Made by a program: the position numbers and the translations under genes
DNA from: Oryzias latipes
Lineage: Eukaryota > Chordata > Actinopteri > Beloniformes > Adrianichthyidae
Length of the DNA: 64,000 bases
NCBI RefSeq assembly: GCF_002234675.1
Contig: NC_019860.2
Span: 11,468,586 to 11,532,585 of the forward strand
Reading direction: 5' to 3'
Part shown: piece by piece, positions 1 to 23,418 of the stretch
Numbering within the stretch: position 1 is the stretch's first letter
Layout of the letters: every line of letters begins with the position of its first letter
The notes under the pieces: generated by a model
Databases searched by the model: none
Seen by the model: the letters and a program-made list of their open reading frames with translations, nothing else
What the model was told of the DNA's origin: nothing

Positions 1-180
1 CATTGAAAATGGAATACCATTGTTGTTTGTGTGTTAAATCTATCGTCAAGTATTTGTAAGGCTAACATAAATTGCAAGCACTTATGACGTATGGGTGATG
101 CTGTTGTATTGTCCCCTTACACTGGACTGGACTGTAGTTGTTAATAGTATAAGAGTATGCCTGTAGGATTTCCACACAAA

Positions 181-790
181 CTACACCCTGATTGTTTTAT
201 TACCTCGTTTCTGATAATCAGGTTTTAGAATAGGAGGCAACATGGAGTGAACATCACTCACAGACCCTTTGTGCAATCTGCAGAATTTGGCAGGGTCAAA
301 AAAATGAAAAATCTGTACAACACACCTGCTTTTCACTTCCTTCACCCTTACTTGACCCAGCATGTTACAAAAGCTGCTACGACCTGTTGCTTGCATCATG
401 CCTGTAGAAAAAATGGAAATGAACATGTTTGCTCTTTGGAAGGACTGACCAACCCTTTTCCTCAAAAGCCCCAACCTTACATGTGTCCAGCCTTCCCTTG
501 ACTCTTTGATGCTGACTACCTAAATCAGATATGTTCAGTCAATCGAAATGTGGAATAACTTGAGTCATTTAATCAGCAGCAAGCTTGTCTGGGAGAACTA
601 CAAAACAGGCAGGGTTGTGGCTCTTGAGGACCAGGGTTGACCAGCCCTCTATGAGCTCACTGAGTAGTCTACGACCTTGATATTTTGTGCAGGCCACCTG
701 TGTGCCCTGTACATTCTTGGCTATTTTTTTGCCTAGAGACAACCTGTTTTTCTTCTCGTAGGTGCAGTTGTGACTAAGACTTAAACAAAA
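181..790 (-). repeat. Dispersed repeat, family A (minus-strand copy)
   Basis: The reverse complement matches 25240-25925, 37686-38190 and 39885-40100. Shared blocks include gtacagggcacacaggtggc, cacaaaatnncaaggtcgtag and gtacagatttttcattt. A fragment also lies at 15325-15420. No protein-coding capacity or clear termini were found, so the class is unknown. Confidence 0.55.
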
Positions 791-1085
791 CAATCAGATA
801 AAGTGATGTGGCTACACTACCCTGAATGTCTGGGCAATTGGTCAGAGGAGATGTTAGGTAGTGATGCATCTCTTATCTGCAATAACCAGCCTTTTCAGAG
901 AGTACAACATGACAGATAAGTCAAACGTTCAAAGTCTTATTGGCAGTTATTGAAATTATATAATTACTTCTATGCAGATTACTATTGTACCATCTTTTGA
1001 AAGATTTTTAAAGCGCTCCCAGTGGTCTTTTAATTAGGATTATGCAGTTTTTAGCCAAAATAAAAAAACTTGTCTTTTTCTAGGA

Positions 1086-1530
1086 CACGTGTCAAACTCG
1101 AGGCCCACGGGCCAAATGTGGCCCGCCATGTCATTTTATGTGGCCCGCGAAAGCATAAAAGTTTTTAATTTCTTAAAATAAAACATACAAATTGGTGTGT
1201 ATTTATTCAAATCTAGGGGGAATTGGACTTGAAATATTGGATTGGGCAACTACAAATTAGGCCTTAAACACTGTCTATATAACCTACCTAACCTGACAGA
1301 ATCAAATTTAAAAGGATTTCTGCTAGAGTAACAAGCAAACGTATGTTTTCTATGCAACTGTAATTGTCACTTTAAAAAGTTATAATAAAAAAAGACGAGT
1401 TAATTAACATTAAGGAGTAGTTGCATTTATTTTTCATTACATTTAATTACATGTATAATTTATATCTGGCTCTTTGAGGACAGCCACTATCCTGATGTGG
1501 GCCTCGGTGAAAATGAGTTTAACACCCCTG
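1086..1530 (+). mobile_element. hAT-like non-autonomous element with exact 8-bp target duplication
   Basis: It begins cacgtgtcaaactcg and ends gagtttaacacccctg (imperfect terminal inverted repeats). Ttctagga is duplicated at 1078-1085 and 1531-1538. It interrupts another repeat: joined flanks read ttctaggacatagtttctg, as in the uninterrupted copy at 7420. A second copy, inverted, is at 57947-58320. Confidence 0.8.
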
Positions 1531-1786
1531 TTCTAGGACATAGTTTCTGTAGAGCGGGAGTGTTTTTGTTTTTTGAGTTGTTTTTATATGATTCTGTTGT
1601 CTAAAACCTCAAAAGCAAAGTGCATTTTCTATCGGCTTTTAAGCAAAGTTTAAAGTGTCTGGCAATGTTTGACCCAGCGTCGTTGCCCTGTTGTGGTCCC
1701 TTTACCTCGATTGCTCCACCTTTCTGTGTTGAATATTTAGCTCAGATCTTATAGAACCTTGAGCAACATTTCCATTCTTTCTCCAG

Positions 1787-4700
1787 GCTCTTCCACTGCT
1801 GTGGTCTGGATCTTCAGACGACCTGGGCTTCAGCGCCGACCTGCAGCAGCTTTACGCCACAGTCGTCACTCACTGTAACACGCGAAAACGCAAACTGTCC
1901 GAAGAGGATTGTTCTGCTGCTGAAGAGCCAGACCTGGCCTTGTTACAACCAGGTTAGTTTGATGTTTATTTTTAAGAAAAAGTCTGTCTGGGCCTTGCTT
2001 TTATTTCTGAAATCTCCGCACATTAACGTAAAGCTATAAACACTGGTCTACTTTTAACCAGCATTGCCAAAGGAACTTTAATTATTATTATACCCGTTTG
2101 TGTTAATTATTTATATGTAACCTAAAATTTATTTTTTAGATTCAAGCATAATGCAAAAAGTCATCACCACTGAGTTTAAGGGTGTATTCAGACTGGACAC
2201 ATTTGGTATGCTTAAAGTGAACCAGAGTTCGTTTTCCCCTGATAATCTGGAACAAAATTTCAGTCTGAATACACACAAGCGCACCCTGCTCCGCAACCAC
2301 GAACTGAACTCTGACCCATCTTATGAGGTGGTCTCAGTAGGTTTCCAATCGGACTGAGCTTCGGTTTGATCTGAGATTCCTCAGTCTGAATACAATCCGT
2401 TCCCGGAGCGGAACAACTGGACCAAAATGACCACTGTAGCCGACGTAAACAGAGAAGGAATGTAGCAACAGAGGAACTGTGGACAAATGTAAAGCAACGA
2501 TTGTCGTGTTATCAGACAGAAAAAACGGTTAATCTGTTTACTTGTTAGAATGTTAATTTAACACCAAAGAAAATGCTTCCTACGTGCTTTTCTGTGTCTC
2601 GTTAAATGGCACGTGCCCAACAGGCTTTGCTGTGACGTCCTCCTAAAAGCTACATTGTAGTTCCTTAACAGAATTCTCTTATAATAATGCCATAACACCA
2701 CAACGATTAGACACAGCAACTCATTGAAATGTGATCGGGTGAATTTCGACTCAATAAAACTACTTTTAACGTGATACACATTGCTTCTTACTGTTTTCCT
2801 GACAATCTATATGTTATAAACACTGTGTACTACTTAGCTGTCTTTTTGCCAGTAACTGCCCTGCAGCATGACTCCGCTGCACCAAAAACGCCAGTAAAAA
2901 GTGTTGAGTCTAATGTTGATACAGACGTTCAAAACTTGTGAGCGAAATATAATATTTGAATAAACTAAAAGCGCAGGACTTCCATAATTTCTGCCTCTAG
3001 TTGCTTTGTCCCGCCCTCATAATTCCTGACCAATGAGTGAAGAGCTCTTTCATCACATCGTTTTGTTTACAAGCTTTAGTCCGGAACAAGAAAGTCCCCA
3101 TGACGAAGTCTGAATACAGACCAAACGCAAGGTTCAGGACTCGATCCGGATCAAAAACATCCATACATCCTAAGGATATTTAATAAAACCATCAAACTTC
3201 CATGATATTTGTTTTTAATGCATCAACATTACACATAACATGTGAATGGGACAGTGACTGTAAAACTTTTTAAGAAGCAGACTTATTAGTTCCCTCATTA
3301 GCAAACCGACAGCTACACCTTTCTGTGTTGCCATGCTTACAAAGATCAGACCAGTAAAAAATGTTAATAGTATCTTGACATTTCAAAGTTAAGTTATGAG
3401 GTATGTATGTGGCTCTAAGAAGTAAATCAGATAATGGGTTACTATGTCAACGAGCTCACTGTCAGCTACCCTAGAGCGCAGCAGCCAGGGATTAGGGAGG
3501 AAGAGTGCATAAGACATGGAAGAGAGGAGGGAACTACACAAAAGAACGTCCAAGGTAAAGTGTGACTTTGAGCAAAATATGGAGACAATGACCCGTTCCA
3601 TATCAGCTGGAGCTCGAGTTCCAGTGCTGACATTTTTTCGACTAGCGTCACTCTTCAACCGTTGATGCAATAAACGTAATTTCAGCGAATTCTGAGCAGA
3701 GAAAAGCAGCTTTGCGCTGATGTGCAAACTGTAAAGTAGGGAAGTGTTTACGCAACAAACCTAAATTGGCTGATTCCTGATGCGCAGTCATGTTGGTTGT
3801 GTAGACGGTTCAAGATTTATAATAGGTCAAAGCCTGTGTTGTTCAGGTGTCATTGGTGCTAAACTGGTGCTTAACACATCTGTAACTTTACAGATGGTTA
3901 CGCGTTGGGGTGTAACGGTACACTAAAATTTCAATTTGGTTCGGTTCAGAATTTCATAGGGCTCAGTTTGATTTTTTTTTTTTTTTGGTTCAAAAAGGCA
4001 GAAAAATTTAGCTGAAAATGCATTTATTTGTTGTATATAACAATAAATAAAATTGACCTAAGTAGGTGATCTGCTATATAAAATAATACTACTATTAGCA
4101 GTCAGGATCCAAAAGTTTTCGATAAGTGATATTGGCCTGAAAAACAAACATTTTAACTTGAACATTTTTTTTTCTTGTAGACCCGATTTTTACAGTTGGG
4201 TGACGTAGTTTTAAGTGCGTTATCAGATTAGATGTGTTACCTGTGGCATACGCTTTTCTTCGTGTAACAATGTTGACACAATACTTTCGGGGGGGGACAA
4301 CAAAACAAGAAAAAAGGAAAACCGAAACGGCACAAAAGTGAACCAAACCAAAATTGCCGTACCGAAACGGTTCGGTACAACTACGTGTACTGTTACACCC
4401 CTAGTAACACGATAGTCTATGGCTTTCAAAGCCCATGGATGGGCAGAAAACAAGCCCTCCCCTTGTCGCCTTTTGTTGAGTCAGCGTCTCCTTCTTGAAA
4501 CAATTAACACTGAGTTTTGCAGGTTTACACCTGTGTGTAAAATTTGCTAGTTATAGACTGCATACCTGTTTCACACTTGATAAATCTGATTGCGTGCACT
4601 AAATTGACCTTTCTGCCATTACTCCTCCCAGTTTTTTTTCCACATTTTGCCAGAAACACCCAAAGGACACCCAATTGCACATAGTATTTTGCTTAGTCGA

Positions 4701-5138
4701 CACTAAGCAAAATAGTGCTTAGTGTTGTTTTCTGAAAAATGTTGTGGTCGTTCTTTTTGTTGTCTTCACAAGTTTTAAAAAAAATGTGTTTGGTCACCCA
4801 CATGCATCAGCCGTTGGATCTGTTAAGACCGAACCTGCAGAAAGGGAAGTTGGGACCCAAGAGAAAATTTCCAAAGAAAAGACAACAGACAGAACTTCAA
4901 TCCAGCAGGTACACAAGGAGCAAACTGATGATGATGATTACTGCTACTTTAACTGAGATTCTGGTTATTCTGATGAAATTCTACTGAAGCCCCCACAAAA
5001 CCCCCCTTTTTTGATAAAGAACTGCTAAATTGGCAGACGGGATTAAGGAGAAAATGTCTTATTTGTGTTCAGGAGTCGAACGCAGCAGAGCGCCAGTCGT
5101 CCAAGCCAAAGAAAAAGAAGGTGGGATTGTTCAGATGA
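1787..5138 (+). CDS. nhej1: nhej1 (XLF/Cernunnos), three 3'-terminal coding exons; 5' part outside window
   Basis: XLF bridges DNA ends with XRCC4, ligase IV and Ku in non-homologous end joining in the nucleus. I see exons 1787-1952, 4811-4908 and 5073-5138. Their lengths (166, 98 and 66 nt) join in one frame to TGA at 5136. The first carries FSADLQQLYATVVTH, which resembles the human XLF segment around NLQDLYMAVTT, followed by a basic KRKLSEED stretch. The last ends PKKKKVGLFR, matching the conserved XLF C-terminal Ku-binding tail (basic run, then GLF). The middle exon (TEPAEREVGTQEK...) belongs to the poorly conserved tail. Its acceptor at 4809-4810 has a weak pyrimidine tract and was chosen because it fits the phase on both sides. 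The N-terminal head and coiled coil are not in the window; 1-1786 shows only repeats. ihh follows downstream on the same strand, as in human. Confidence 0.88.
1953..4810 (+). other. nhej1 penultimate-but-one intron
   Basis: A 2.9-kb intron. It holds the degenerate hAT-like element at 3906-4402 and a fragment of the TTAA-flanked repeat around 3640-3770. The rest shows nothing recognisable. Confidence 0.6.
3906..4402 (-). mobile_element. Degenerate hAT-type element with BED zinc-finger remnant
   Basis: The ends are inverted repeats (ggggtgtaacggtac and gtactgttacacccc). The minus strand at about 4346-4180 encodes a remnant, AYATGNTSNLITHLKLRHP, typical of the BED zinc finger at the N terminus of hAT transposases (GNTSNLxxHLxxxHP). 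No intact transposase remains, and flanking duplications are too eroded to define. Confidence 0.65.
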
Positions 5139-5747
5139 GCCTTAGAGGGAGTACATCATTTTACAGGAGGAGCTTCGACATTCAAAAGCTGCTTTTAAAA
5201 CACTTACGTTTTGACTTTTATTCTGAAGGAGGTTTTTGAACTTTTTACCACTGGCATTTTAGCTCTGATATTGACGCTTTTTGGGTCACTGTAACTCTTA
5301 GACTGTTAACGCAATTAACATAATTCCAAGCAACTTTATGTTTAAATGTTTCACTTTACAGAAGTGAATTGTTTACACAATTAACGTAAAAAGTGTTGCA
5401 AATTAGCACAAACCTGCTTTTCGCGGCTTCAGACTAAATAGTCGAAGAGTTACAGTAATTCAAAGAAAGTGTGTACTTCCTTTTTGGTGGTGAGAACTCC
5501 AGTAGGCTCCACACTACTGAAGATATTGTTGTTGTTGTGTTGTTTGTCTGTTTTTGGATTTTAGATTAACCTCTAATCAAGTAATTTTACTGCTTTTGTT
5601 AATTGTCAGGTCATCAGGTTTTATTCAGCCTTTCCATTAAACACTAAACAGACTTTCATTTACAGATATAATCATAAATGGACGTATACGCTTTTTAATG
5701 TCTTAACCAATCAACCTTTGTGACTTTTTAAAATGAGCATTGTATAA

Positions 5748-5753
5748 ATTAAA
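5748..5753 (+). terminator. Possible nhej1 polyadenylation signal (ATTAAA)
   Basis: An ATTAAA hexamer lies about 610 bases after the nhej1 stop and is followed within 30 bases by a T/TG-rich stretch. No better signal was seen between the stop and this point. The match is weak. Confidence 0.3.
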
Positions 5754-7409
5754 GGATTCTGTCATTTTATTTCCTCTGTGCTGCATTTTTTTGTCATCAT
5801 TTTCTGAAAAGTTGTAGGTTTAACCCAAAATTGGTATCTGACTATCTTCTCTTCTTATCTGAACTCTTCCTCCTGACACCTTTTAGCTTCTCCTCTTCCT
5901 GGGCTGAAAGATACTTTGTGGGTTGACTTTACGGCTCACATAGATGAAGCACAATGAGCCTCTTTCCACCTTTCATAGCACCGTGAGATGTTGACTCAAG
6001 GTGTTTCAGCGCATCGAGAATGTTTCTGAAGTTTTTTCTATTTGAAGAAGTCACTGTTTACTCAAGTGGCTCCCAAGTCTTTGAAGTATTTCTGAATGTC
6101 TCTGAAATTGGACTTTCACGTTGTCTCAAGACTATGAGACTGGTTAACTTTTTAACTACTGGTTAAGTATTTGGAAACGTTTTTAAAATAATTTTATAGT
6201 TCTAAATGAACCTTAAGTTTTTACCGTAGCTAAAAAGTTCTTTTAGCCAATTTTATTGGAATTTTTAAAATGTTAATTGTTTTTATTATTATTGACTGAG
6301 TTGATGAATTAGCACTAGTTACTGGTGATTTTTTTATAATACAGCATGTTAAAAACGTGTTGATCAAATTTGAGACGGTGGGTAAAAAGATGCTTTTTTT
6401 CCCCTGAAAATTCATGATTTTTCTTCATCCTTAATTAACATAGTTGTGGACATAAATTTACTAAATCACCCAAAAGATCGTAGTTGATACTAGTTTTATG
6501 TCATAAATTATCAAAATGTAATTTTTTGCTTGTGGATGTCATCAAAGGGTTAAAAAACATCTTAATTTAAAATAAAAGGACATTTTCTGTCAATTCTGCG
6601 ACATAATAGACTTTACCAGGTTAACACTAGGTTCATTTGTTTTTGTAGGAAATAAATCTTGTCAGAAGTAGTGAAATATCTTTTTACACTTAATTTAAGA
6701 CGATTACATACTAGTAACTTTTCAGTAAGATAATGAGTTGTTTTGAGGCATTAAATCTTGAGTAATTTGATCTTTTATAAGTAAAATCTCTAATGAAATT
6801 TTTGATTTACCGGTAATCCAATAATAATTTTGCCAACTTTATCCTAAAATGTGTCATTCTTGTCTTGTTGTAATTGGTCTCATAAGGATAGTTGAACTGT
6901 TGTAGCGCTTAATAGTTTTGGGGGGCAAAGTATAAGCATTTATGTTTTATAAATTTGCAGACTTTAAAAAAACAAACCAAAAAAAACGTTTATTTTATTT
7001 TATTTTTTAACAACACACGCTAAGATAGGGATATAGACAACGGAGGGCGATGCTCCTTCAGATGCCAGGCCTTGTCCCCTAAATTCAAAATTAACTAAAT
7101 AAATACTAAAAGACTAGACCCCACCCCACCCAATAAATAAACAAATAAACAACAAAAGTATTAAAAATAAAACAAAAGAATCATAAAAATGGGTTGATAA
7201 ACAAATAAGCATAAAAAGAAAAAAAAAGGAAATTTTTGGTTTGTTTTTTGTAATTTGTGTCCTCAACAGGACACAAATTAGTGTCCTGCTTGTGCCCGGT
7301 TTAGAAAACTTGATACCATTAAAAAAATTTCAGGCAAACTTTAAAAACTAAATGTGATTAAAAAAAAAGTAAACCATAGCCGTTTTAAGGCTGAATATAA
7401 AAAACCTCT

Positions 7410-8190
7410 GTCAATTTCTAGGATATAGTTTCTGCAGAGCGGGAGTAGTTAATTAGAAATTCACCTCTAAGTTGTGGGTGGGACCATTGGCATGGAGTAA
7501 GCCAGCCCTAACTTCCCACCATCCATTTGTTTACACTCTTTTTTTATTTTTTATTTCACAGGCGAAATAAAAAAATGAGCACTATTGGAGCTATCCAGAT
7601 GTATGAGCTGACATCCGGCTGAAGATATCAGCTCAGACGAGCAAAACAAAGACATACATGGGCTGGACTCAGATGCAGAGATTAGAGTTTTTTAATCTTA
7701 GATAAAGGCTTTTGCTGTGGCATGGGATAAGACCAAACACACTGGCACAGGAAAAAGTGAGACTATATAAGACATGAGGGAGGGAATCACAGGTGGAAAC
7801 AACAAGGGGGGGGATTAGACAGTCGCACCAGTAGGGAAACACCAGGGCAGGAAATAAAATGGCCTGAAATGAGAGGAGAGTTAGTGTTTCAAAATAAAAC
7901 TGTAAGTGCAACATGAGACAACATAGGCGACAGACATTGACCAAAAGTGCACAACTCAGAACATAACATAAGACTGAGGAGACATGGCAGGATCTATTTG
8001 TCTAGGAGTGCATTCAAATGGAGCAGAGCAAGGGAGGCTGTGGCCTCCAATTTTTGTACATAACTAAACTTTGTCTGCTCCTGTTTCACAAAATTTGAAT
8101 AAAAAATACAATTTAAAGCTTAATTTTCTTAACTGATGTCCTCCATCAAGAGCAAAACGCCACAAGGAGATGTTAAAAACAGAGTTTTCA
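7410..8190 (+). repeat. Dispersed repeat, family B (QPYxFEP-type), degenerate copy
   Basis: It shares ordered blocks with 880-1620, 21361-21904 and 36080-36270: ctaggatatagtttctgcagag, ttggagctatccag, agctcagacga, gatgcat..aatggagcag, and a tail around atgttaaaaacagagttttcat. The 36-kb copy still encodes [14 protein letters not shown]. Confidence 0.5.
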
Positions 8191-8739
8191 TGTTTTCAGT
8201 TTCTTGTGATTCTGATTCCAAATGAGAGCTCAAGCTTCTTCTTTGAGGACCTCACTGTTCCATTTCGGTCAATTGAAACATCCATAAGACTCAGGAATCG
8301 ATTGTAACCTCTCTGGTTTGCAGTCTCCGTAAAGTTCCATGGCGCGCACCTGCGCTTCTGCAGATTTGGCCTTGCTTTCACGAGCACATATCCTCCTTTG
8401 GCTGACATTAAGCAGATGTTGCGGCTGCTGGTCCACGTGCCACCCTGGTCCCTGGCGGGATGGGAGGGGAGGACGGGGCGTAGGGCAGGTCCAGTAGGGC
8501 GCGGTCTGTTTTTGCGGCACCTCATCTGTGCTGAGAGGATCTCCATCCTCAGTCGTGCCAACAGCGCTGCGACGCACTGAAAGCGACCAAACCACTGCGG
8601 GACATCATTTGACCGCCGTGCGCGGCGGTCGGCCCACGCAGCGCGCGCGTCTCTGCGTCTGTCTGGGGCTCGTTTTCTCACAGGTTCGACACTGAGGCGA
8701 CGCATTGAACCTCCATGCCAAGATAAACTTCAGCTCGCC

Positions 8740-8747
8740 TATATATG
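8740..8747 (+). promoter_or_regulatory. TATA box of the ihh promoter
   Basis: TATATATG sits in a GC-rich, CpG-containing block about 230 bases before the ihh start codon. Transcription would be expected to start about 25-30 bases downstream, near 8770, giving a 5' leader of roughly 200 nt. The start site is inferred. Confidence 0.5.
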
Positions 8748-8969
8748 CCCCTGCCTCTGCGTCCACTCAGGACAAGAGCGCGCTGGTTCCGTCCAGGACG
8801 CTTTTTCAAACAGCGGGTATGGCGACTTGTGGGGACTCTGCCGCGGGTCCTGCCCCGCTTCCTCCATTCTAACTTCATAAAGCGAGTTGAGGCACTTCAA
8901 TAAACCGTGACTTTTCGACCTCCCGTTAGGAGGGGAGGGGGGTGGCTGTCACGTCGGAACCGGAGCGGA

Positions 8970-20957
<11,988 letters not shown>

Positions 20958-23418
20958 AGCCCAACATTTAAGCCTGAACGCGATCCGAACACAAGAGGAA
21001 ACTGGAACTCTGACGTTATGGTGACGAAAACCTCAAAACTAAATTTTGTTTGAGCACAAATGTACTCCCGGATGTGTAGAGCAGACCTTTAAGGTTTGAA
21101 GGATTTGAAATGTACAGCAGGCCTTCATATTACCATGAGCTGCTTTTGCGTCTGTCTGTTTTATATATGTTGGTTTGCTCTGACATCCTTTATTTATTAT
21201 GTTATTATGAATTAACCAAATCTTTTCAGCAGGCGTCAGCAGGCGTCTCAACAGGTTAACACTGTGTTTAAAGCCCTTTTCTTTATTTATTGAAAAGTTT
21301 ATGCCCCCTTAAAAACAGATTTTCTGCCTTAAACGTTGATCTTAAAAAAACAAAATAGTTTCAAAGACACTTAGATATTTTAAAATGAGCCTTTCAGCCT
21401 TGTATTATCTTTTAATCTCTTTTTAAAGCAATTTCCAGTGGTCTTTAAATTATGATTGGGACATTTTTAGATAAAATCAATAAACCTGTATCATTTTCTA
21501 TAACATTGTTTCTGCAGAGTAAGCCCGCCCCCACTTCCTGTGACCCATAATTTAGAGCTCTAGGTTTATATGCTCTCCCACTAGCTTACAGCCCCTGACA
21601 ACCCCAACATAACATTACCGGTGCAACAAAAATGTTGAGCAATATTGGAGCTATCCAGTCGTACAGCTTGAGCCAGATACTAGCTCGGATGTGGAAAATA
21701 AAGACGTACATAGATATAGTCGTCTACAAGTAGATGCATCAGAATGGAGCAGAGGAGGAAGCTTGTGCATAAAATTTGAACTACTCTGAAAAACAGTTTT
21801 AATCAAGACTATTGCTTTATGTCCTCAATCATGAGAAAAATACTACAAGACCATGTTAAAAATACCAAAAACACTATTTTCATAGAAGTGGGCCTTTAAC
21901 AATCCTAACACTGATGTTAAGAGCCTTTTCAAGAGGTTTTGTTGTCCTTAAAAACAGACATTCTGCCTTAAACAGTGACCTTAAAAAGCCAAAACAGTTT
22001 TGAAAAAAAAAGGAGTTTTAGTCCTTGAGAATCCAAGAACAAATTCCTTCTGGACTTTTTTTTAAATGTAATTTTATTTATCTATTTATTTATTCTGTGT
22101 TTAGTAATTAACAGCAGCCCCTATTTTTTTAAAACATTTAAAATAAATTAAAAAAAAAACACAACAATTGAACAAATAATACAGAGGACCAAATTTTACT
22201 CCATGGGTTTTCTCGGGTTAAAAATTAACGTTTTTTAACAAATATCCTACATTATGCGCAATCCCTTAATATTTTAAACTAGAAAACTAAGGGAAAGTCA
22301 AATTATAAAGTTCTTTTATTAAAAACTAATTCATGCATCATTATGAGACATATTGCTGAACATTTTGCTGGTCATAGTTGGTTTTGTATTGAAACGCTCT
22401 TATAAATGTTTGACTTCCTGCATTTGAAGAAATACTACATTGTATTAAAGTTGTTTACAGTCAAATGATAGTTCAAGAGAGTTATTGTTGGGAAGAAGAT
22501 ACATTACAAAGATATATTTTTGAAAATAAATTCTATGGAAATTAGTTTTGTGTTTTGTCACTTTTTGATCCAAAGTTTTTGGTTTACGAGGGCAAAATAA
22601 TCCAGAGACCACAGTTATTCTCATATTTGGAGCTGATAAAGAAGTTTTAATACCTGTTCTTCAAAGTATAGTCTTTTTTTTTTTTAGCAACCAGGGACCC
22701 CTCTATAAACTTGGACAAAATTTAGTGGCAAGAGGAGGAAATGAGCCCAGACTTTGTGTGCACTTTCATGCCTGTGGGATTAAAATGTGACAGAAAAAAA
22801 AACTGTAAATATAATACAAAATATAAAACATCAGTTTAGAAATAATCAATTGAAGTCACATATTTTTTTTCATCTGAGGTGGGGTGTTTATTCTTTATAA
22901 TTTTTTTTAATTGCACTTGGTTGACGTCACATGACACCTGGTGTGCATGCAGACAGGTGTTCTTTCACTTTTCAACATGGACCTGTCTGCAGAGCCGTGA
23001 GTAAAGCCGCCACCAGTTGCCGGCTAATAATAACAATCTGCTGCGCCTTTAAGAGGATGAGTAGAGTGGGGGTGGGGAAAGGGTAATCTTTGGGATCGGA
23101 TCAGATCGGCATCACTTTCCGAACCTGACAGGTCCAGGTGCATGTCTGAGTCTGTGGCACGACTCTTTATCCTTTGGGCCACTTTTTTTGTGTTCACATA
23201 CGAAAACCCGGATTGAATTACGCCGCGCGCATTTAAGAGGCTACCAGCGGGATTAGAGTTACGCACGGCAGTACAGGGCAGGCTGCGCGCTCCGGAGGAG
23301 TTTTACGCACGGCCGGGGCACCAAGAGGACGCGCACCCGCAGCGTCATTTCTCCCTACCTTCATCCACCCCGACACCACCTCACCTGGAAGCCCGTCCCT
23401 GCACGCCCGCCGCGCAGC
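20958..23418. other. ihh-bin1 intergenic region
   Basis: The ihh 3' UTR has no certain polyadenylation signal (AATAAA at 21479 lies in a repeat). Family B copy 21361-21904 is flanked by direct repeats of about 100 bp. AT-rich sequence follows to 22980, then a CpG-rich block (about 23210-23500) forms the likely bin1 promoter and 5' UTR. Confidence 0.55.
21361..21904 (+). repeat. Dispersed repeat, family B copy, between ~100-bp direct repeats
   Basis: The repeat carries the ggagctatccag..gtacagcttgagcca block of the family. Similar segments at 21257-21360 and 21905-22005 (sharing ccttaaaaacaga and ttctgccttaaac) flank it directly. Confidence 0.5.

Larger units (their letters stand above)
1..1786. 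other. nhej1 intron sequence filled with repeats
   Basis: No exon of nhej1 or another gene is recognisable here. It holds a minus-strand copy of a fish dispersed repeat (181-790), part of a second repeat split by a hAT-like element (880-1620), and otherwise unremarkable AT-rich sequence. Confidence 0.6.
5139..8739. other. nhej1-ihh intergenic region
   Basis: It contains the nhej1 3' UTR, AT-rich sequence, an A-rich patch at 6960-7240 and a dispersed repeat at 7410-8190. GC rises sharply from about 8330 into the ihh promoter. Open frames on both strands at 8196-8705 look like by-products of that GC content. Confidence 0.6.

Noticed and set aside
4739-4987. Plus-strand frame of 82 codons starting at 4739
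   Set aside because: It is out of frame with the nhej1 exon that overlaps it (4811-4908), which is supported by phase and conservation.
8196-8705. 169-codon minus-strand frame upstream of ihh
   Set aside because: It lies in the CpG-rich promoter, overlaps other frames, has no recognisable domain and resembles no protein I know; a divergent transcript cannot be excluded.
8907-8969. Upstream in-frame ATG for ihh
   Set aside because: It would add 21 basic residues before the signal peptide; hedgehog proteins start at the signal peptide, as the ATG at 8970 does.
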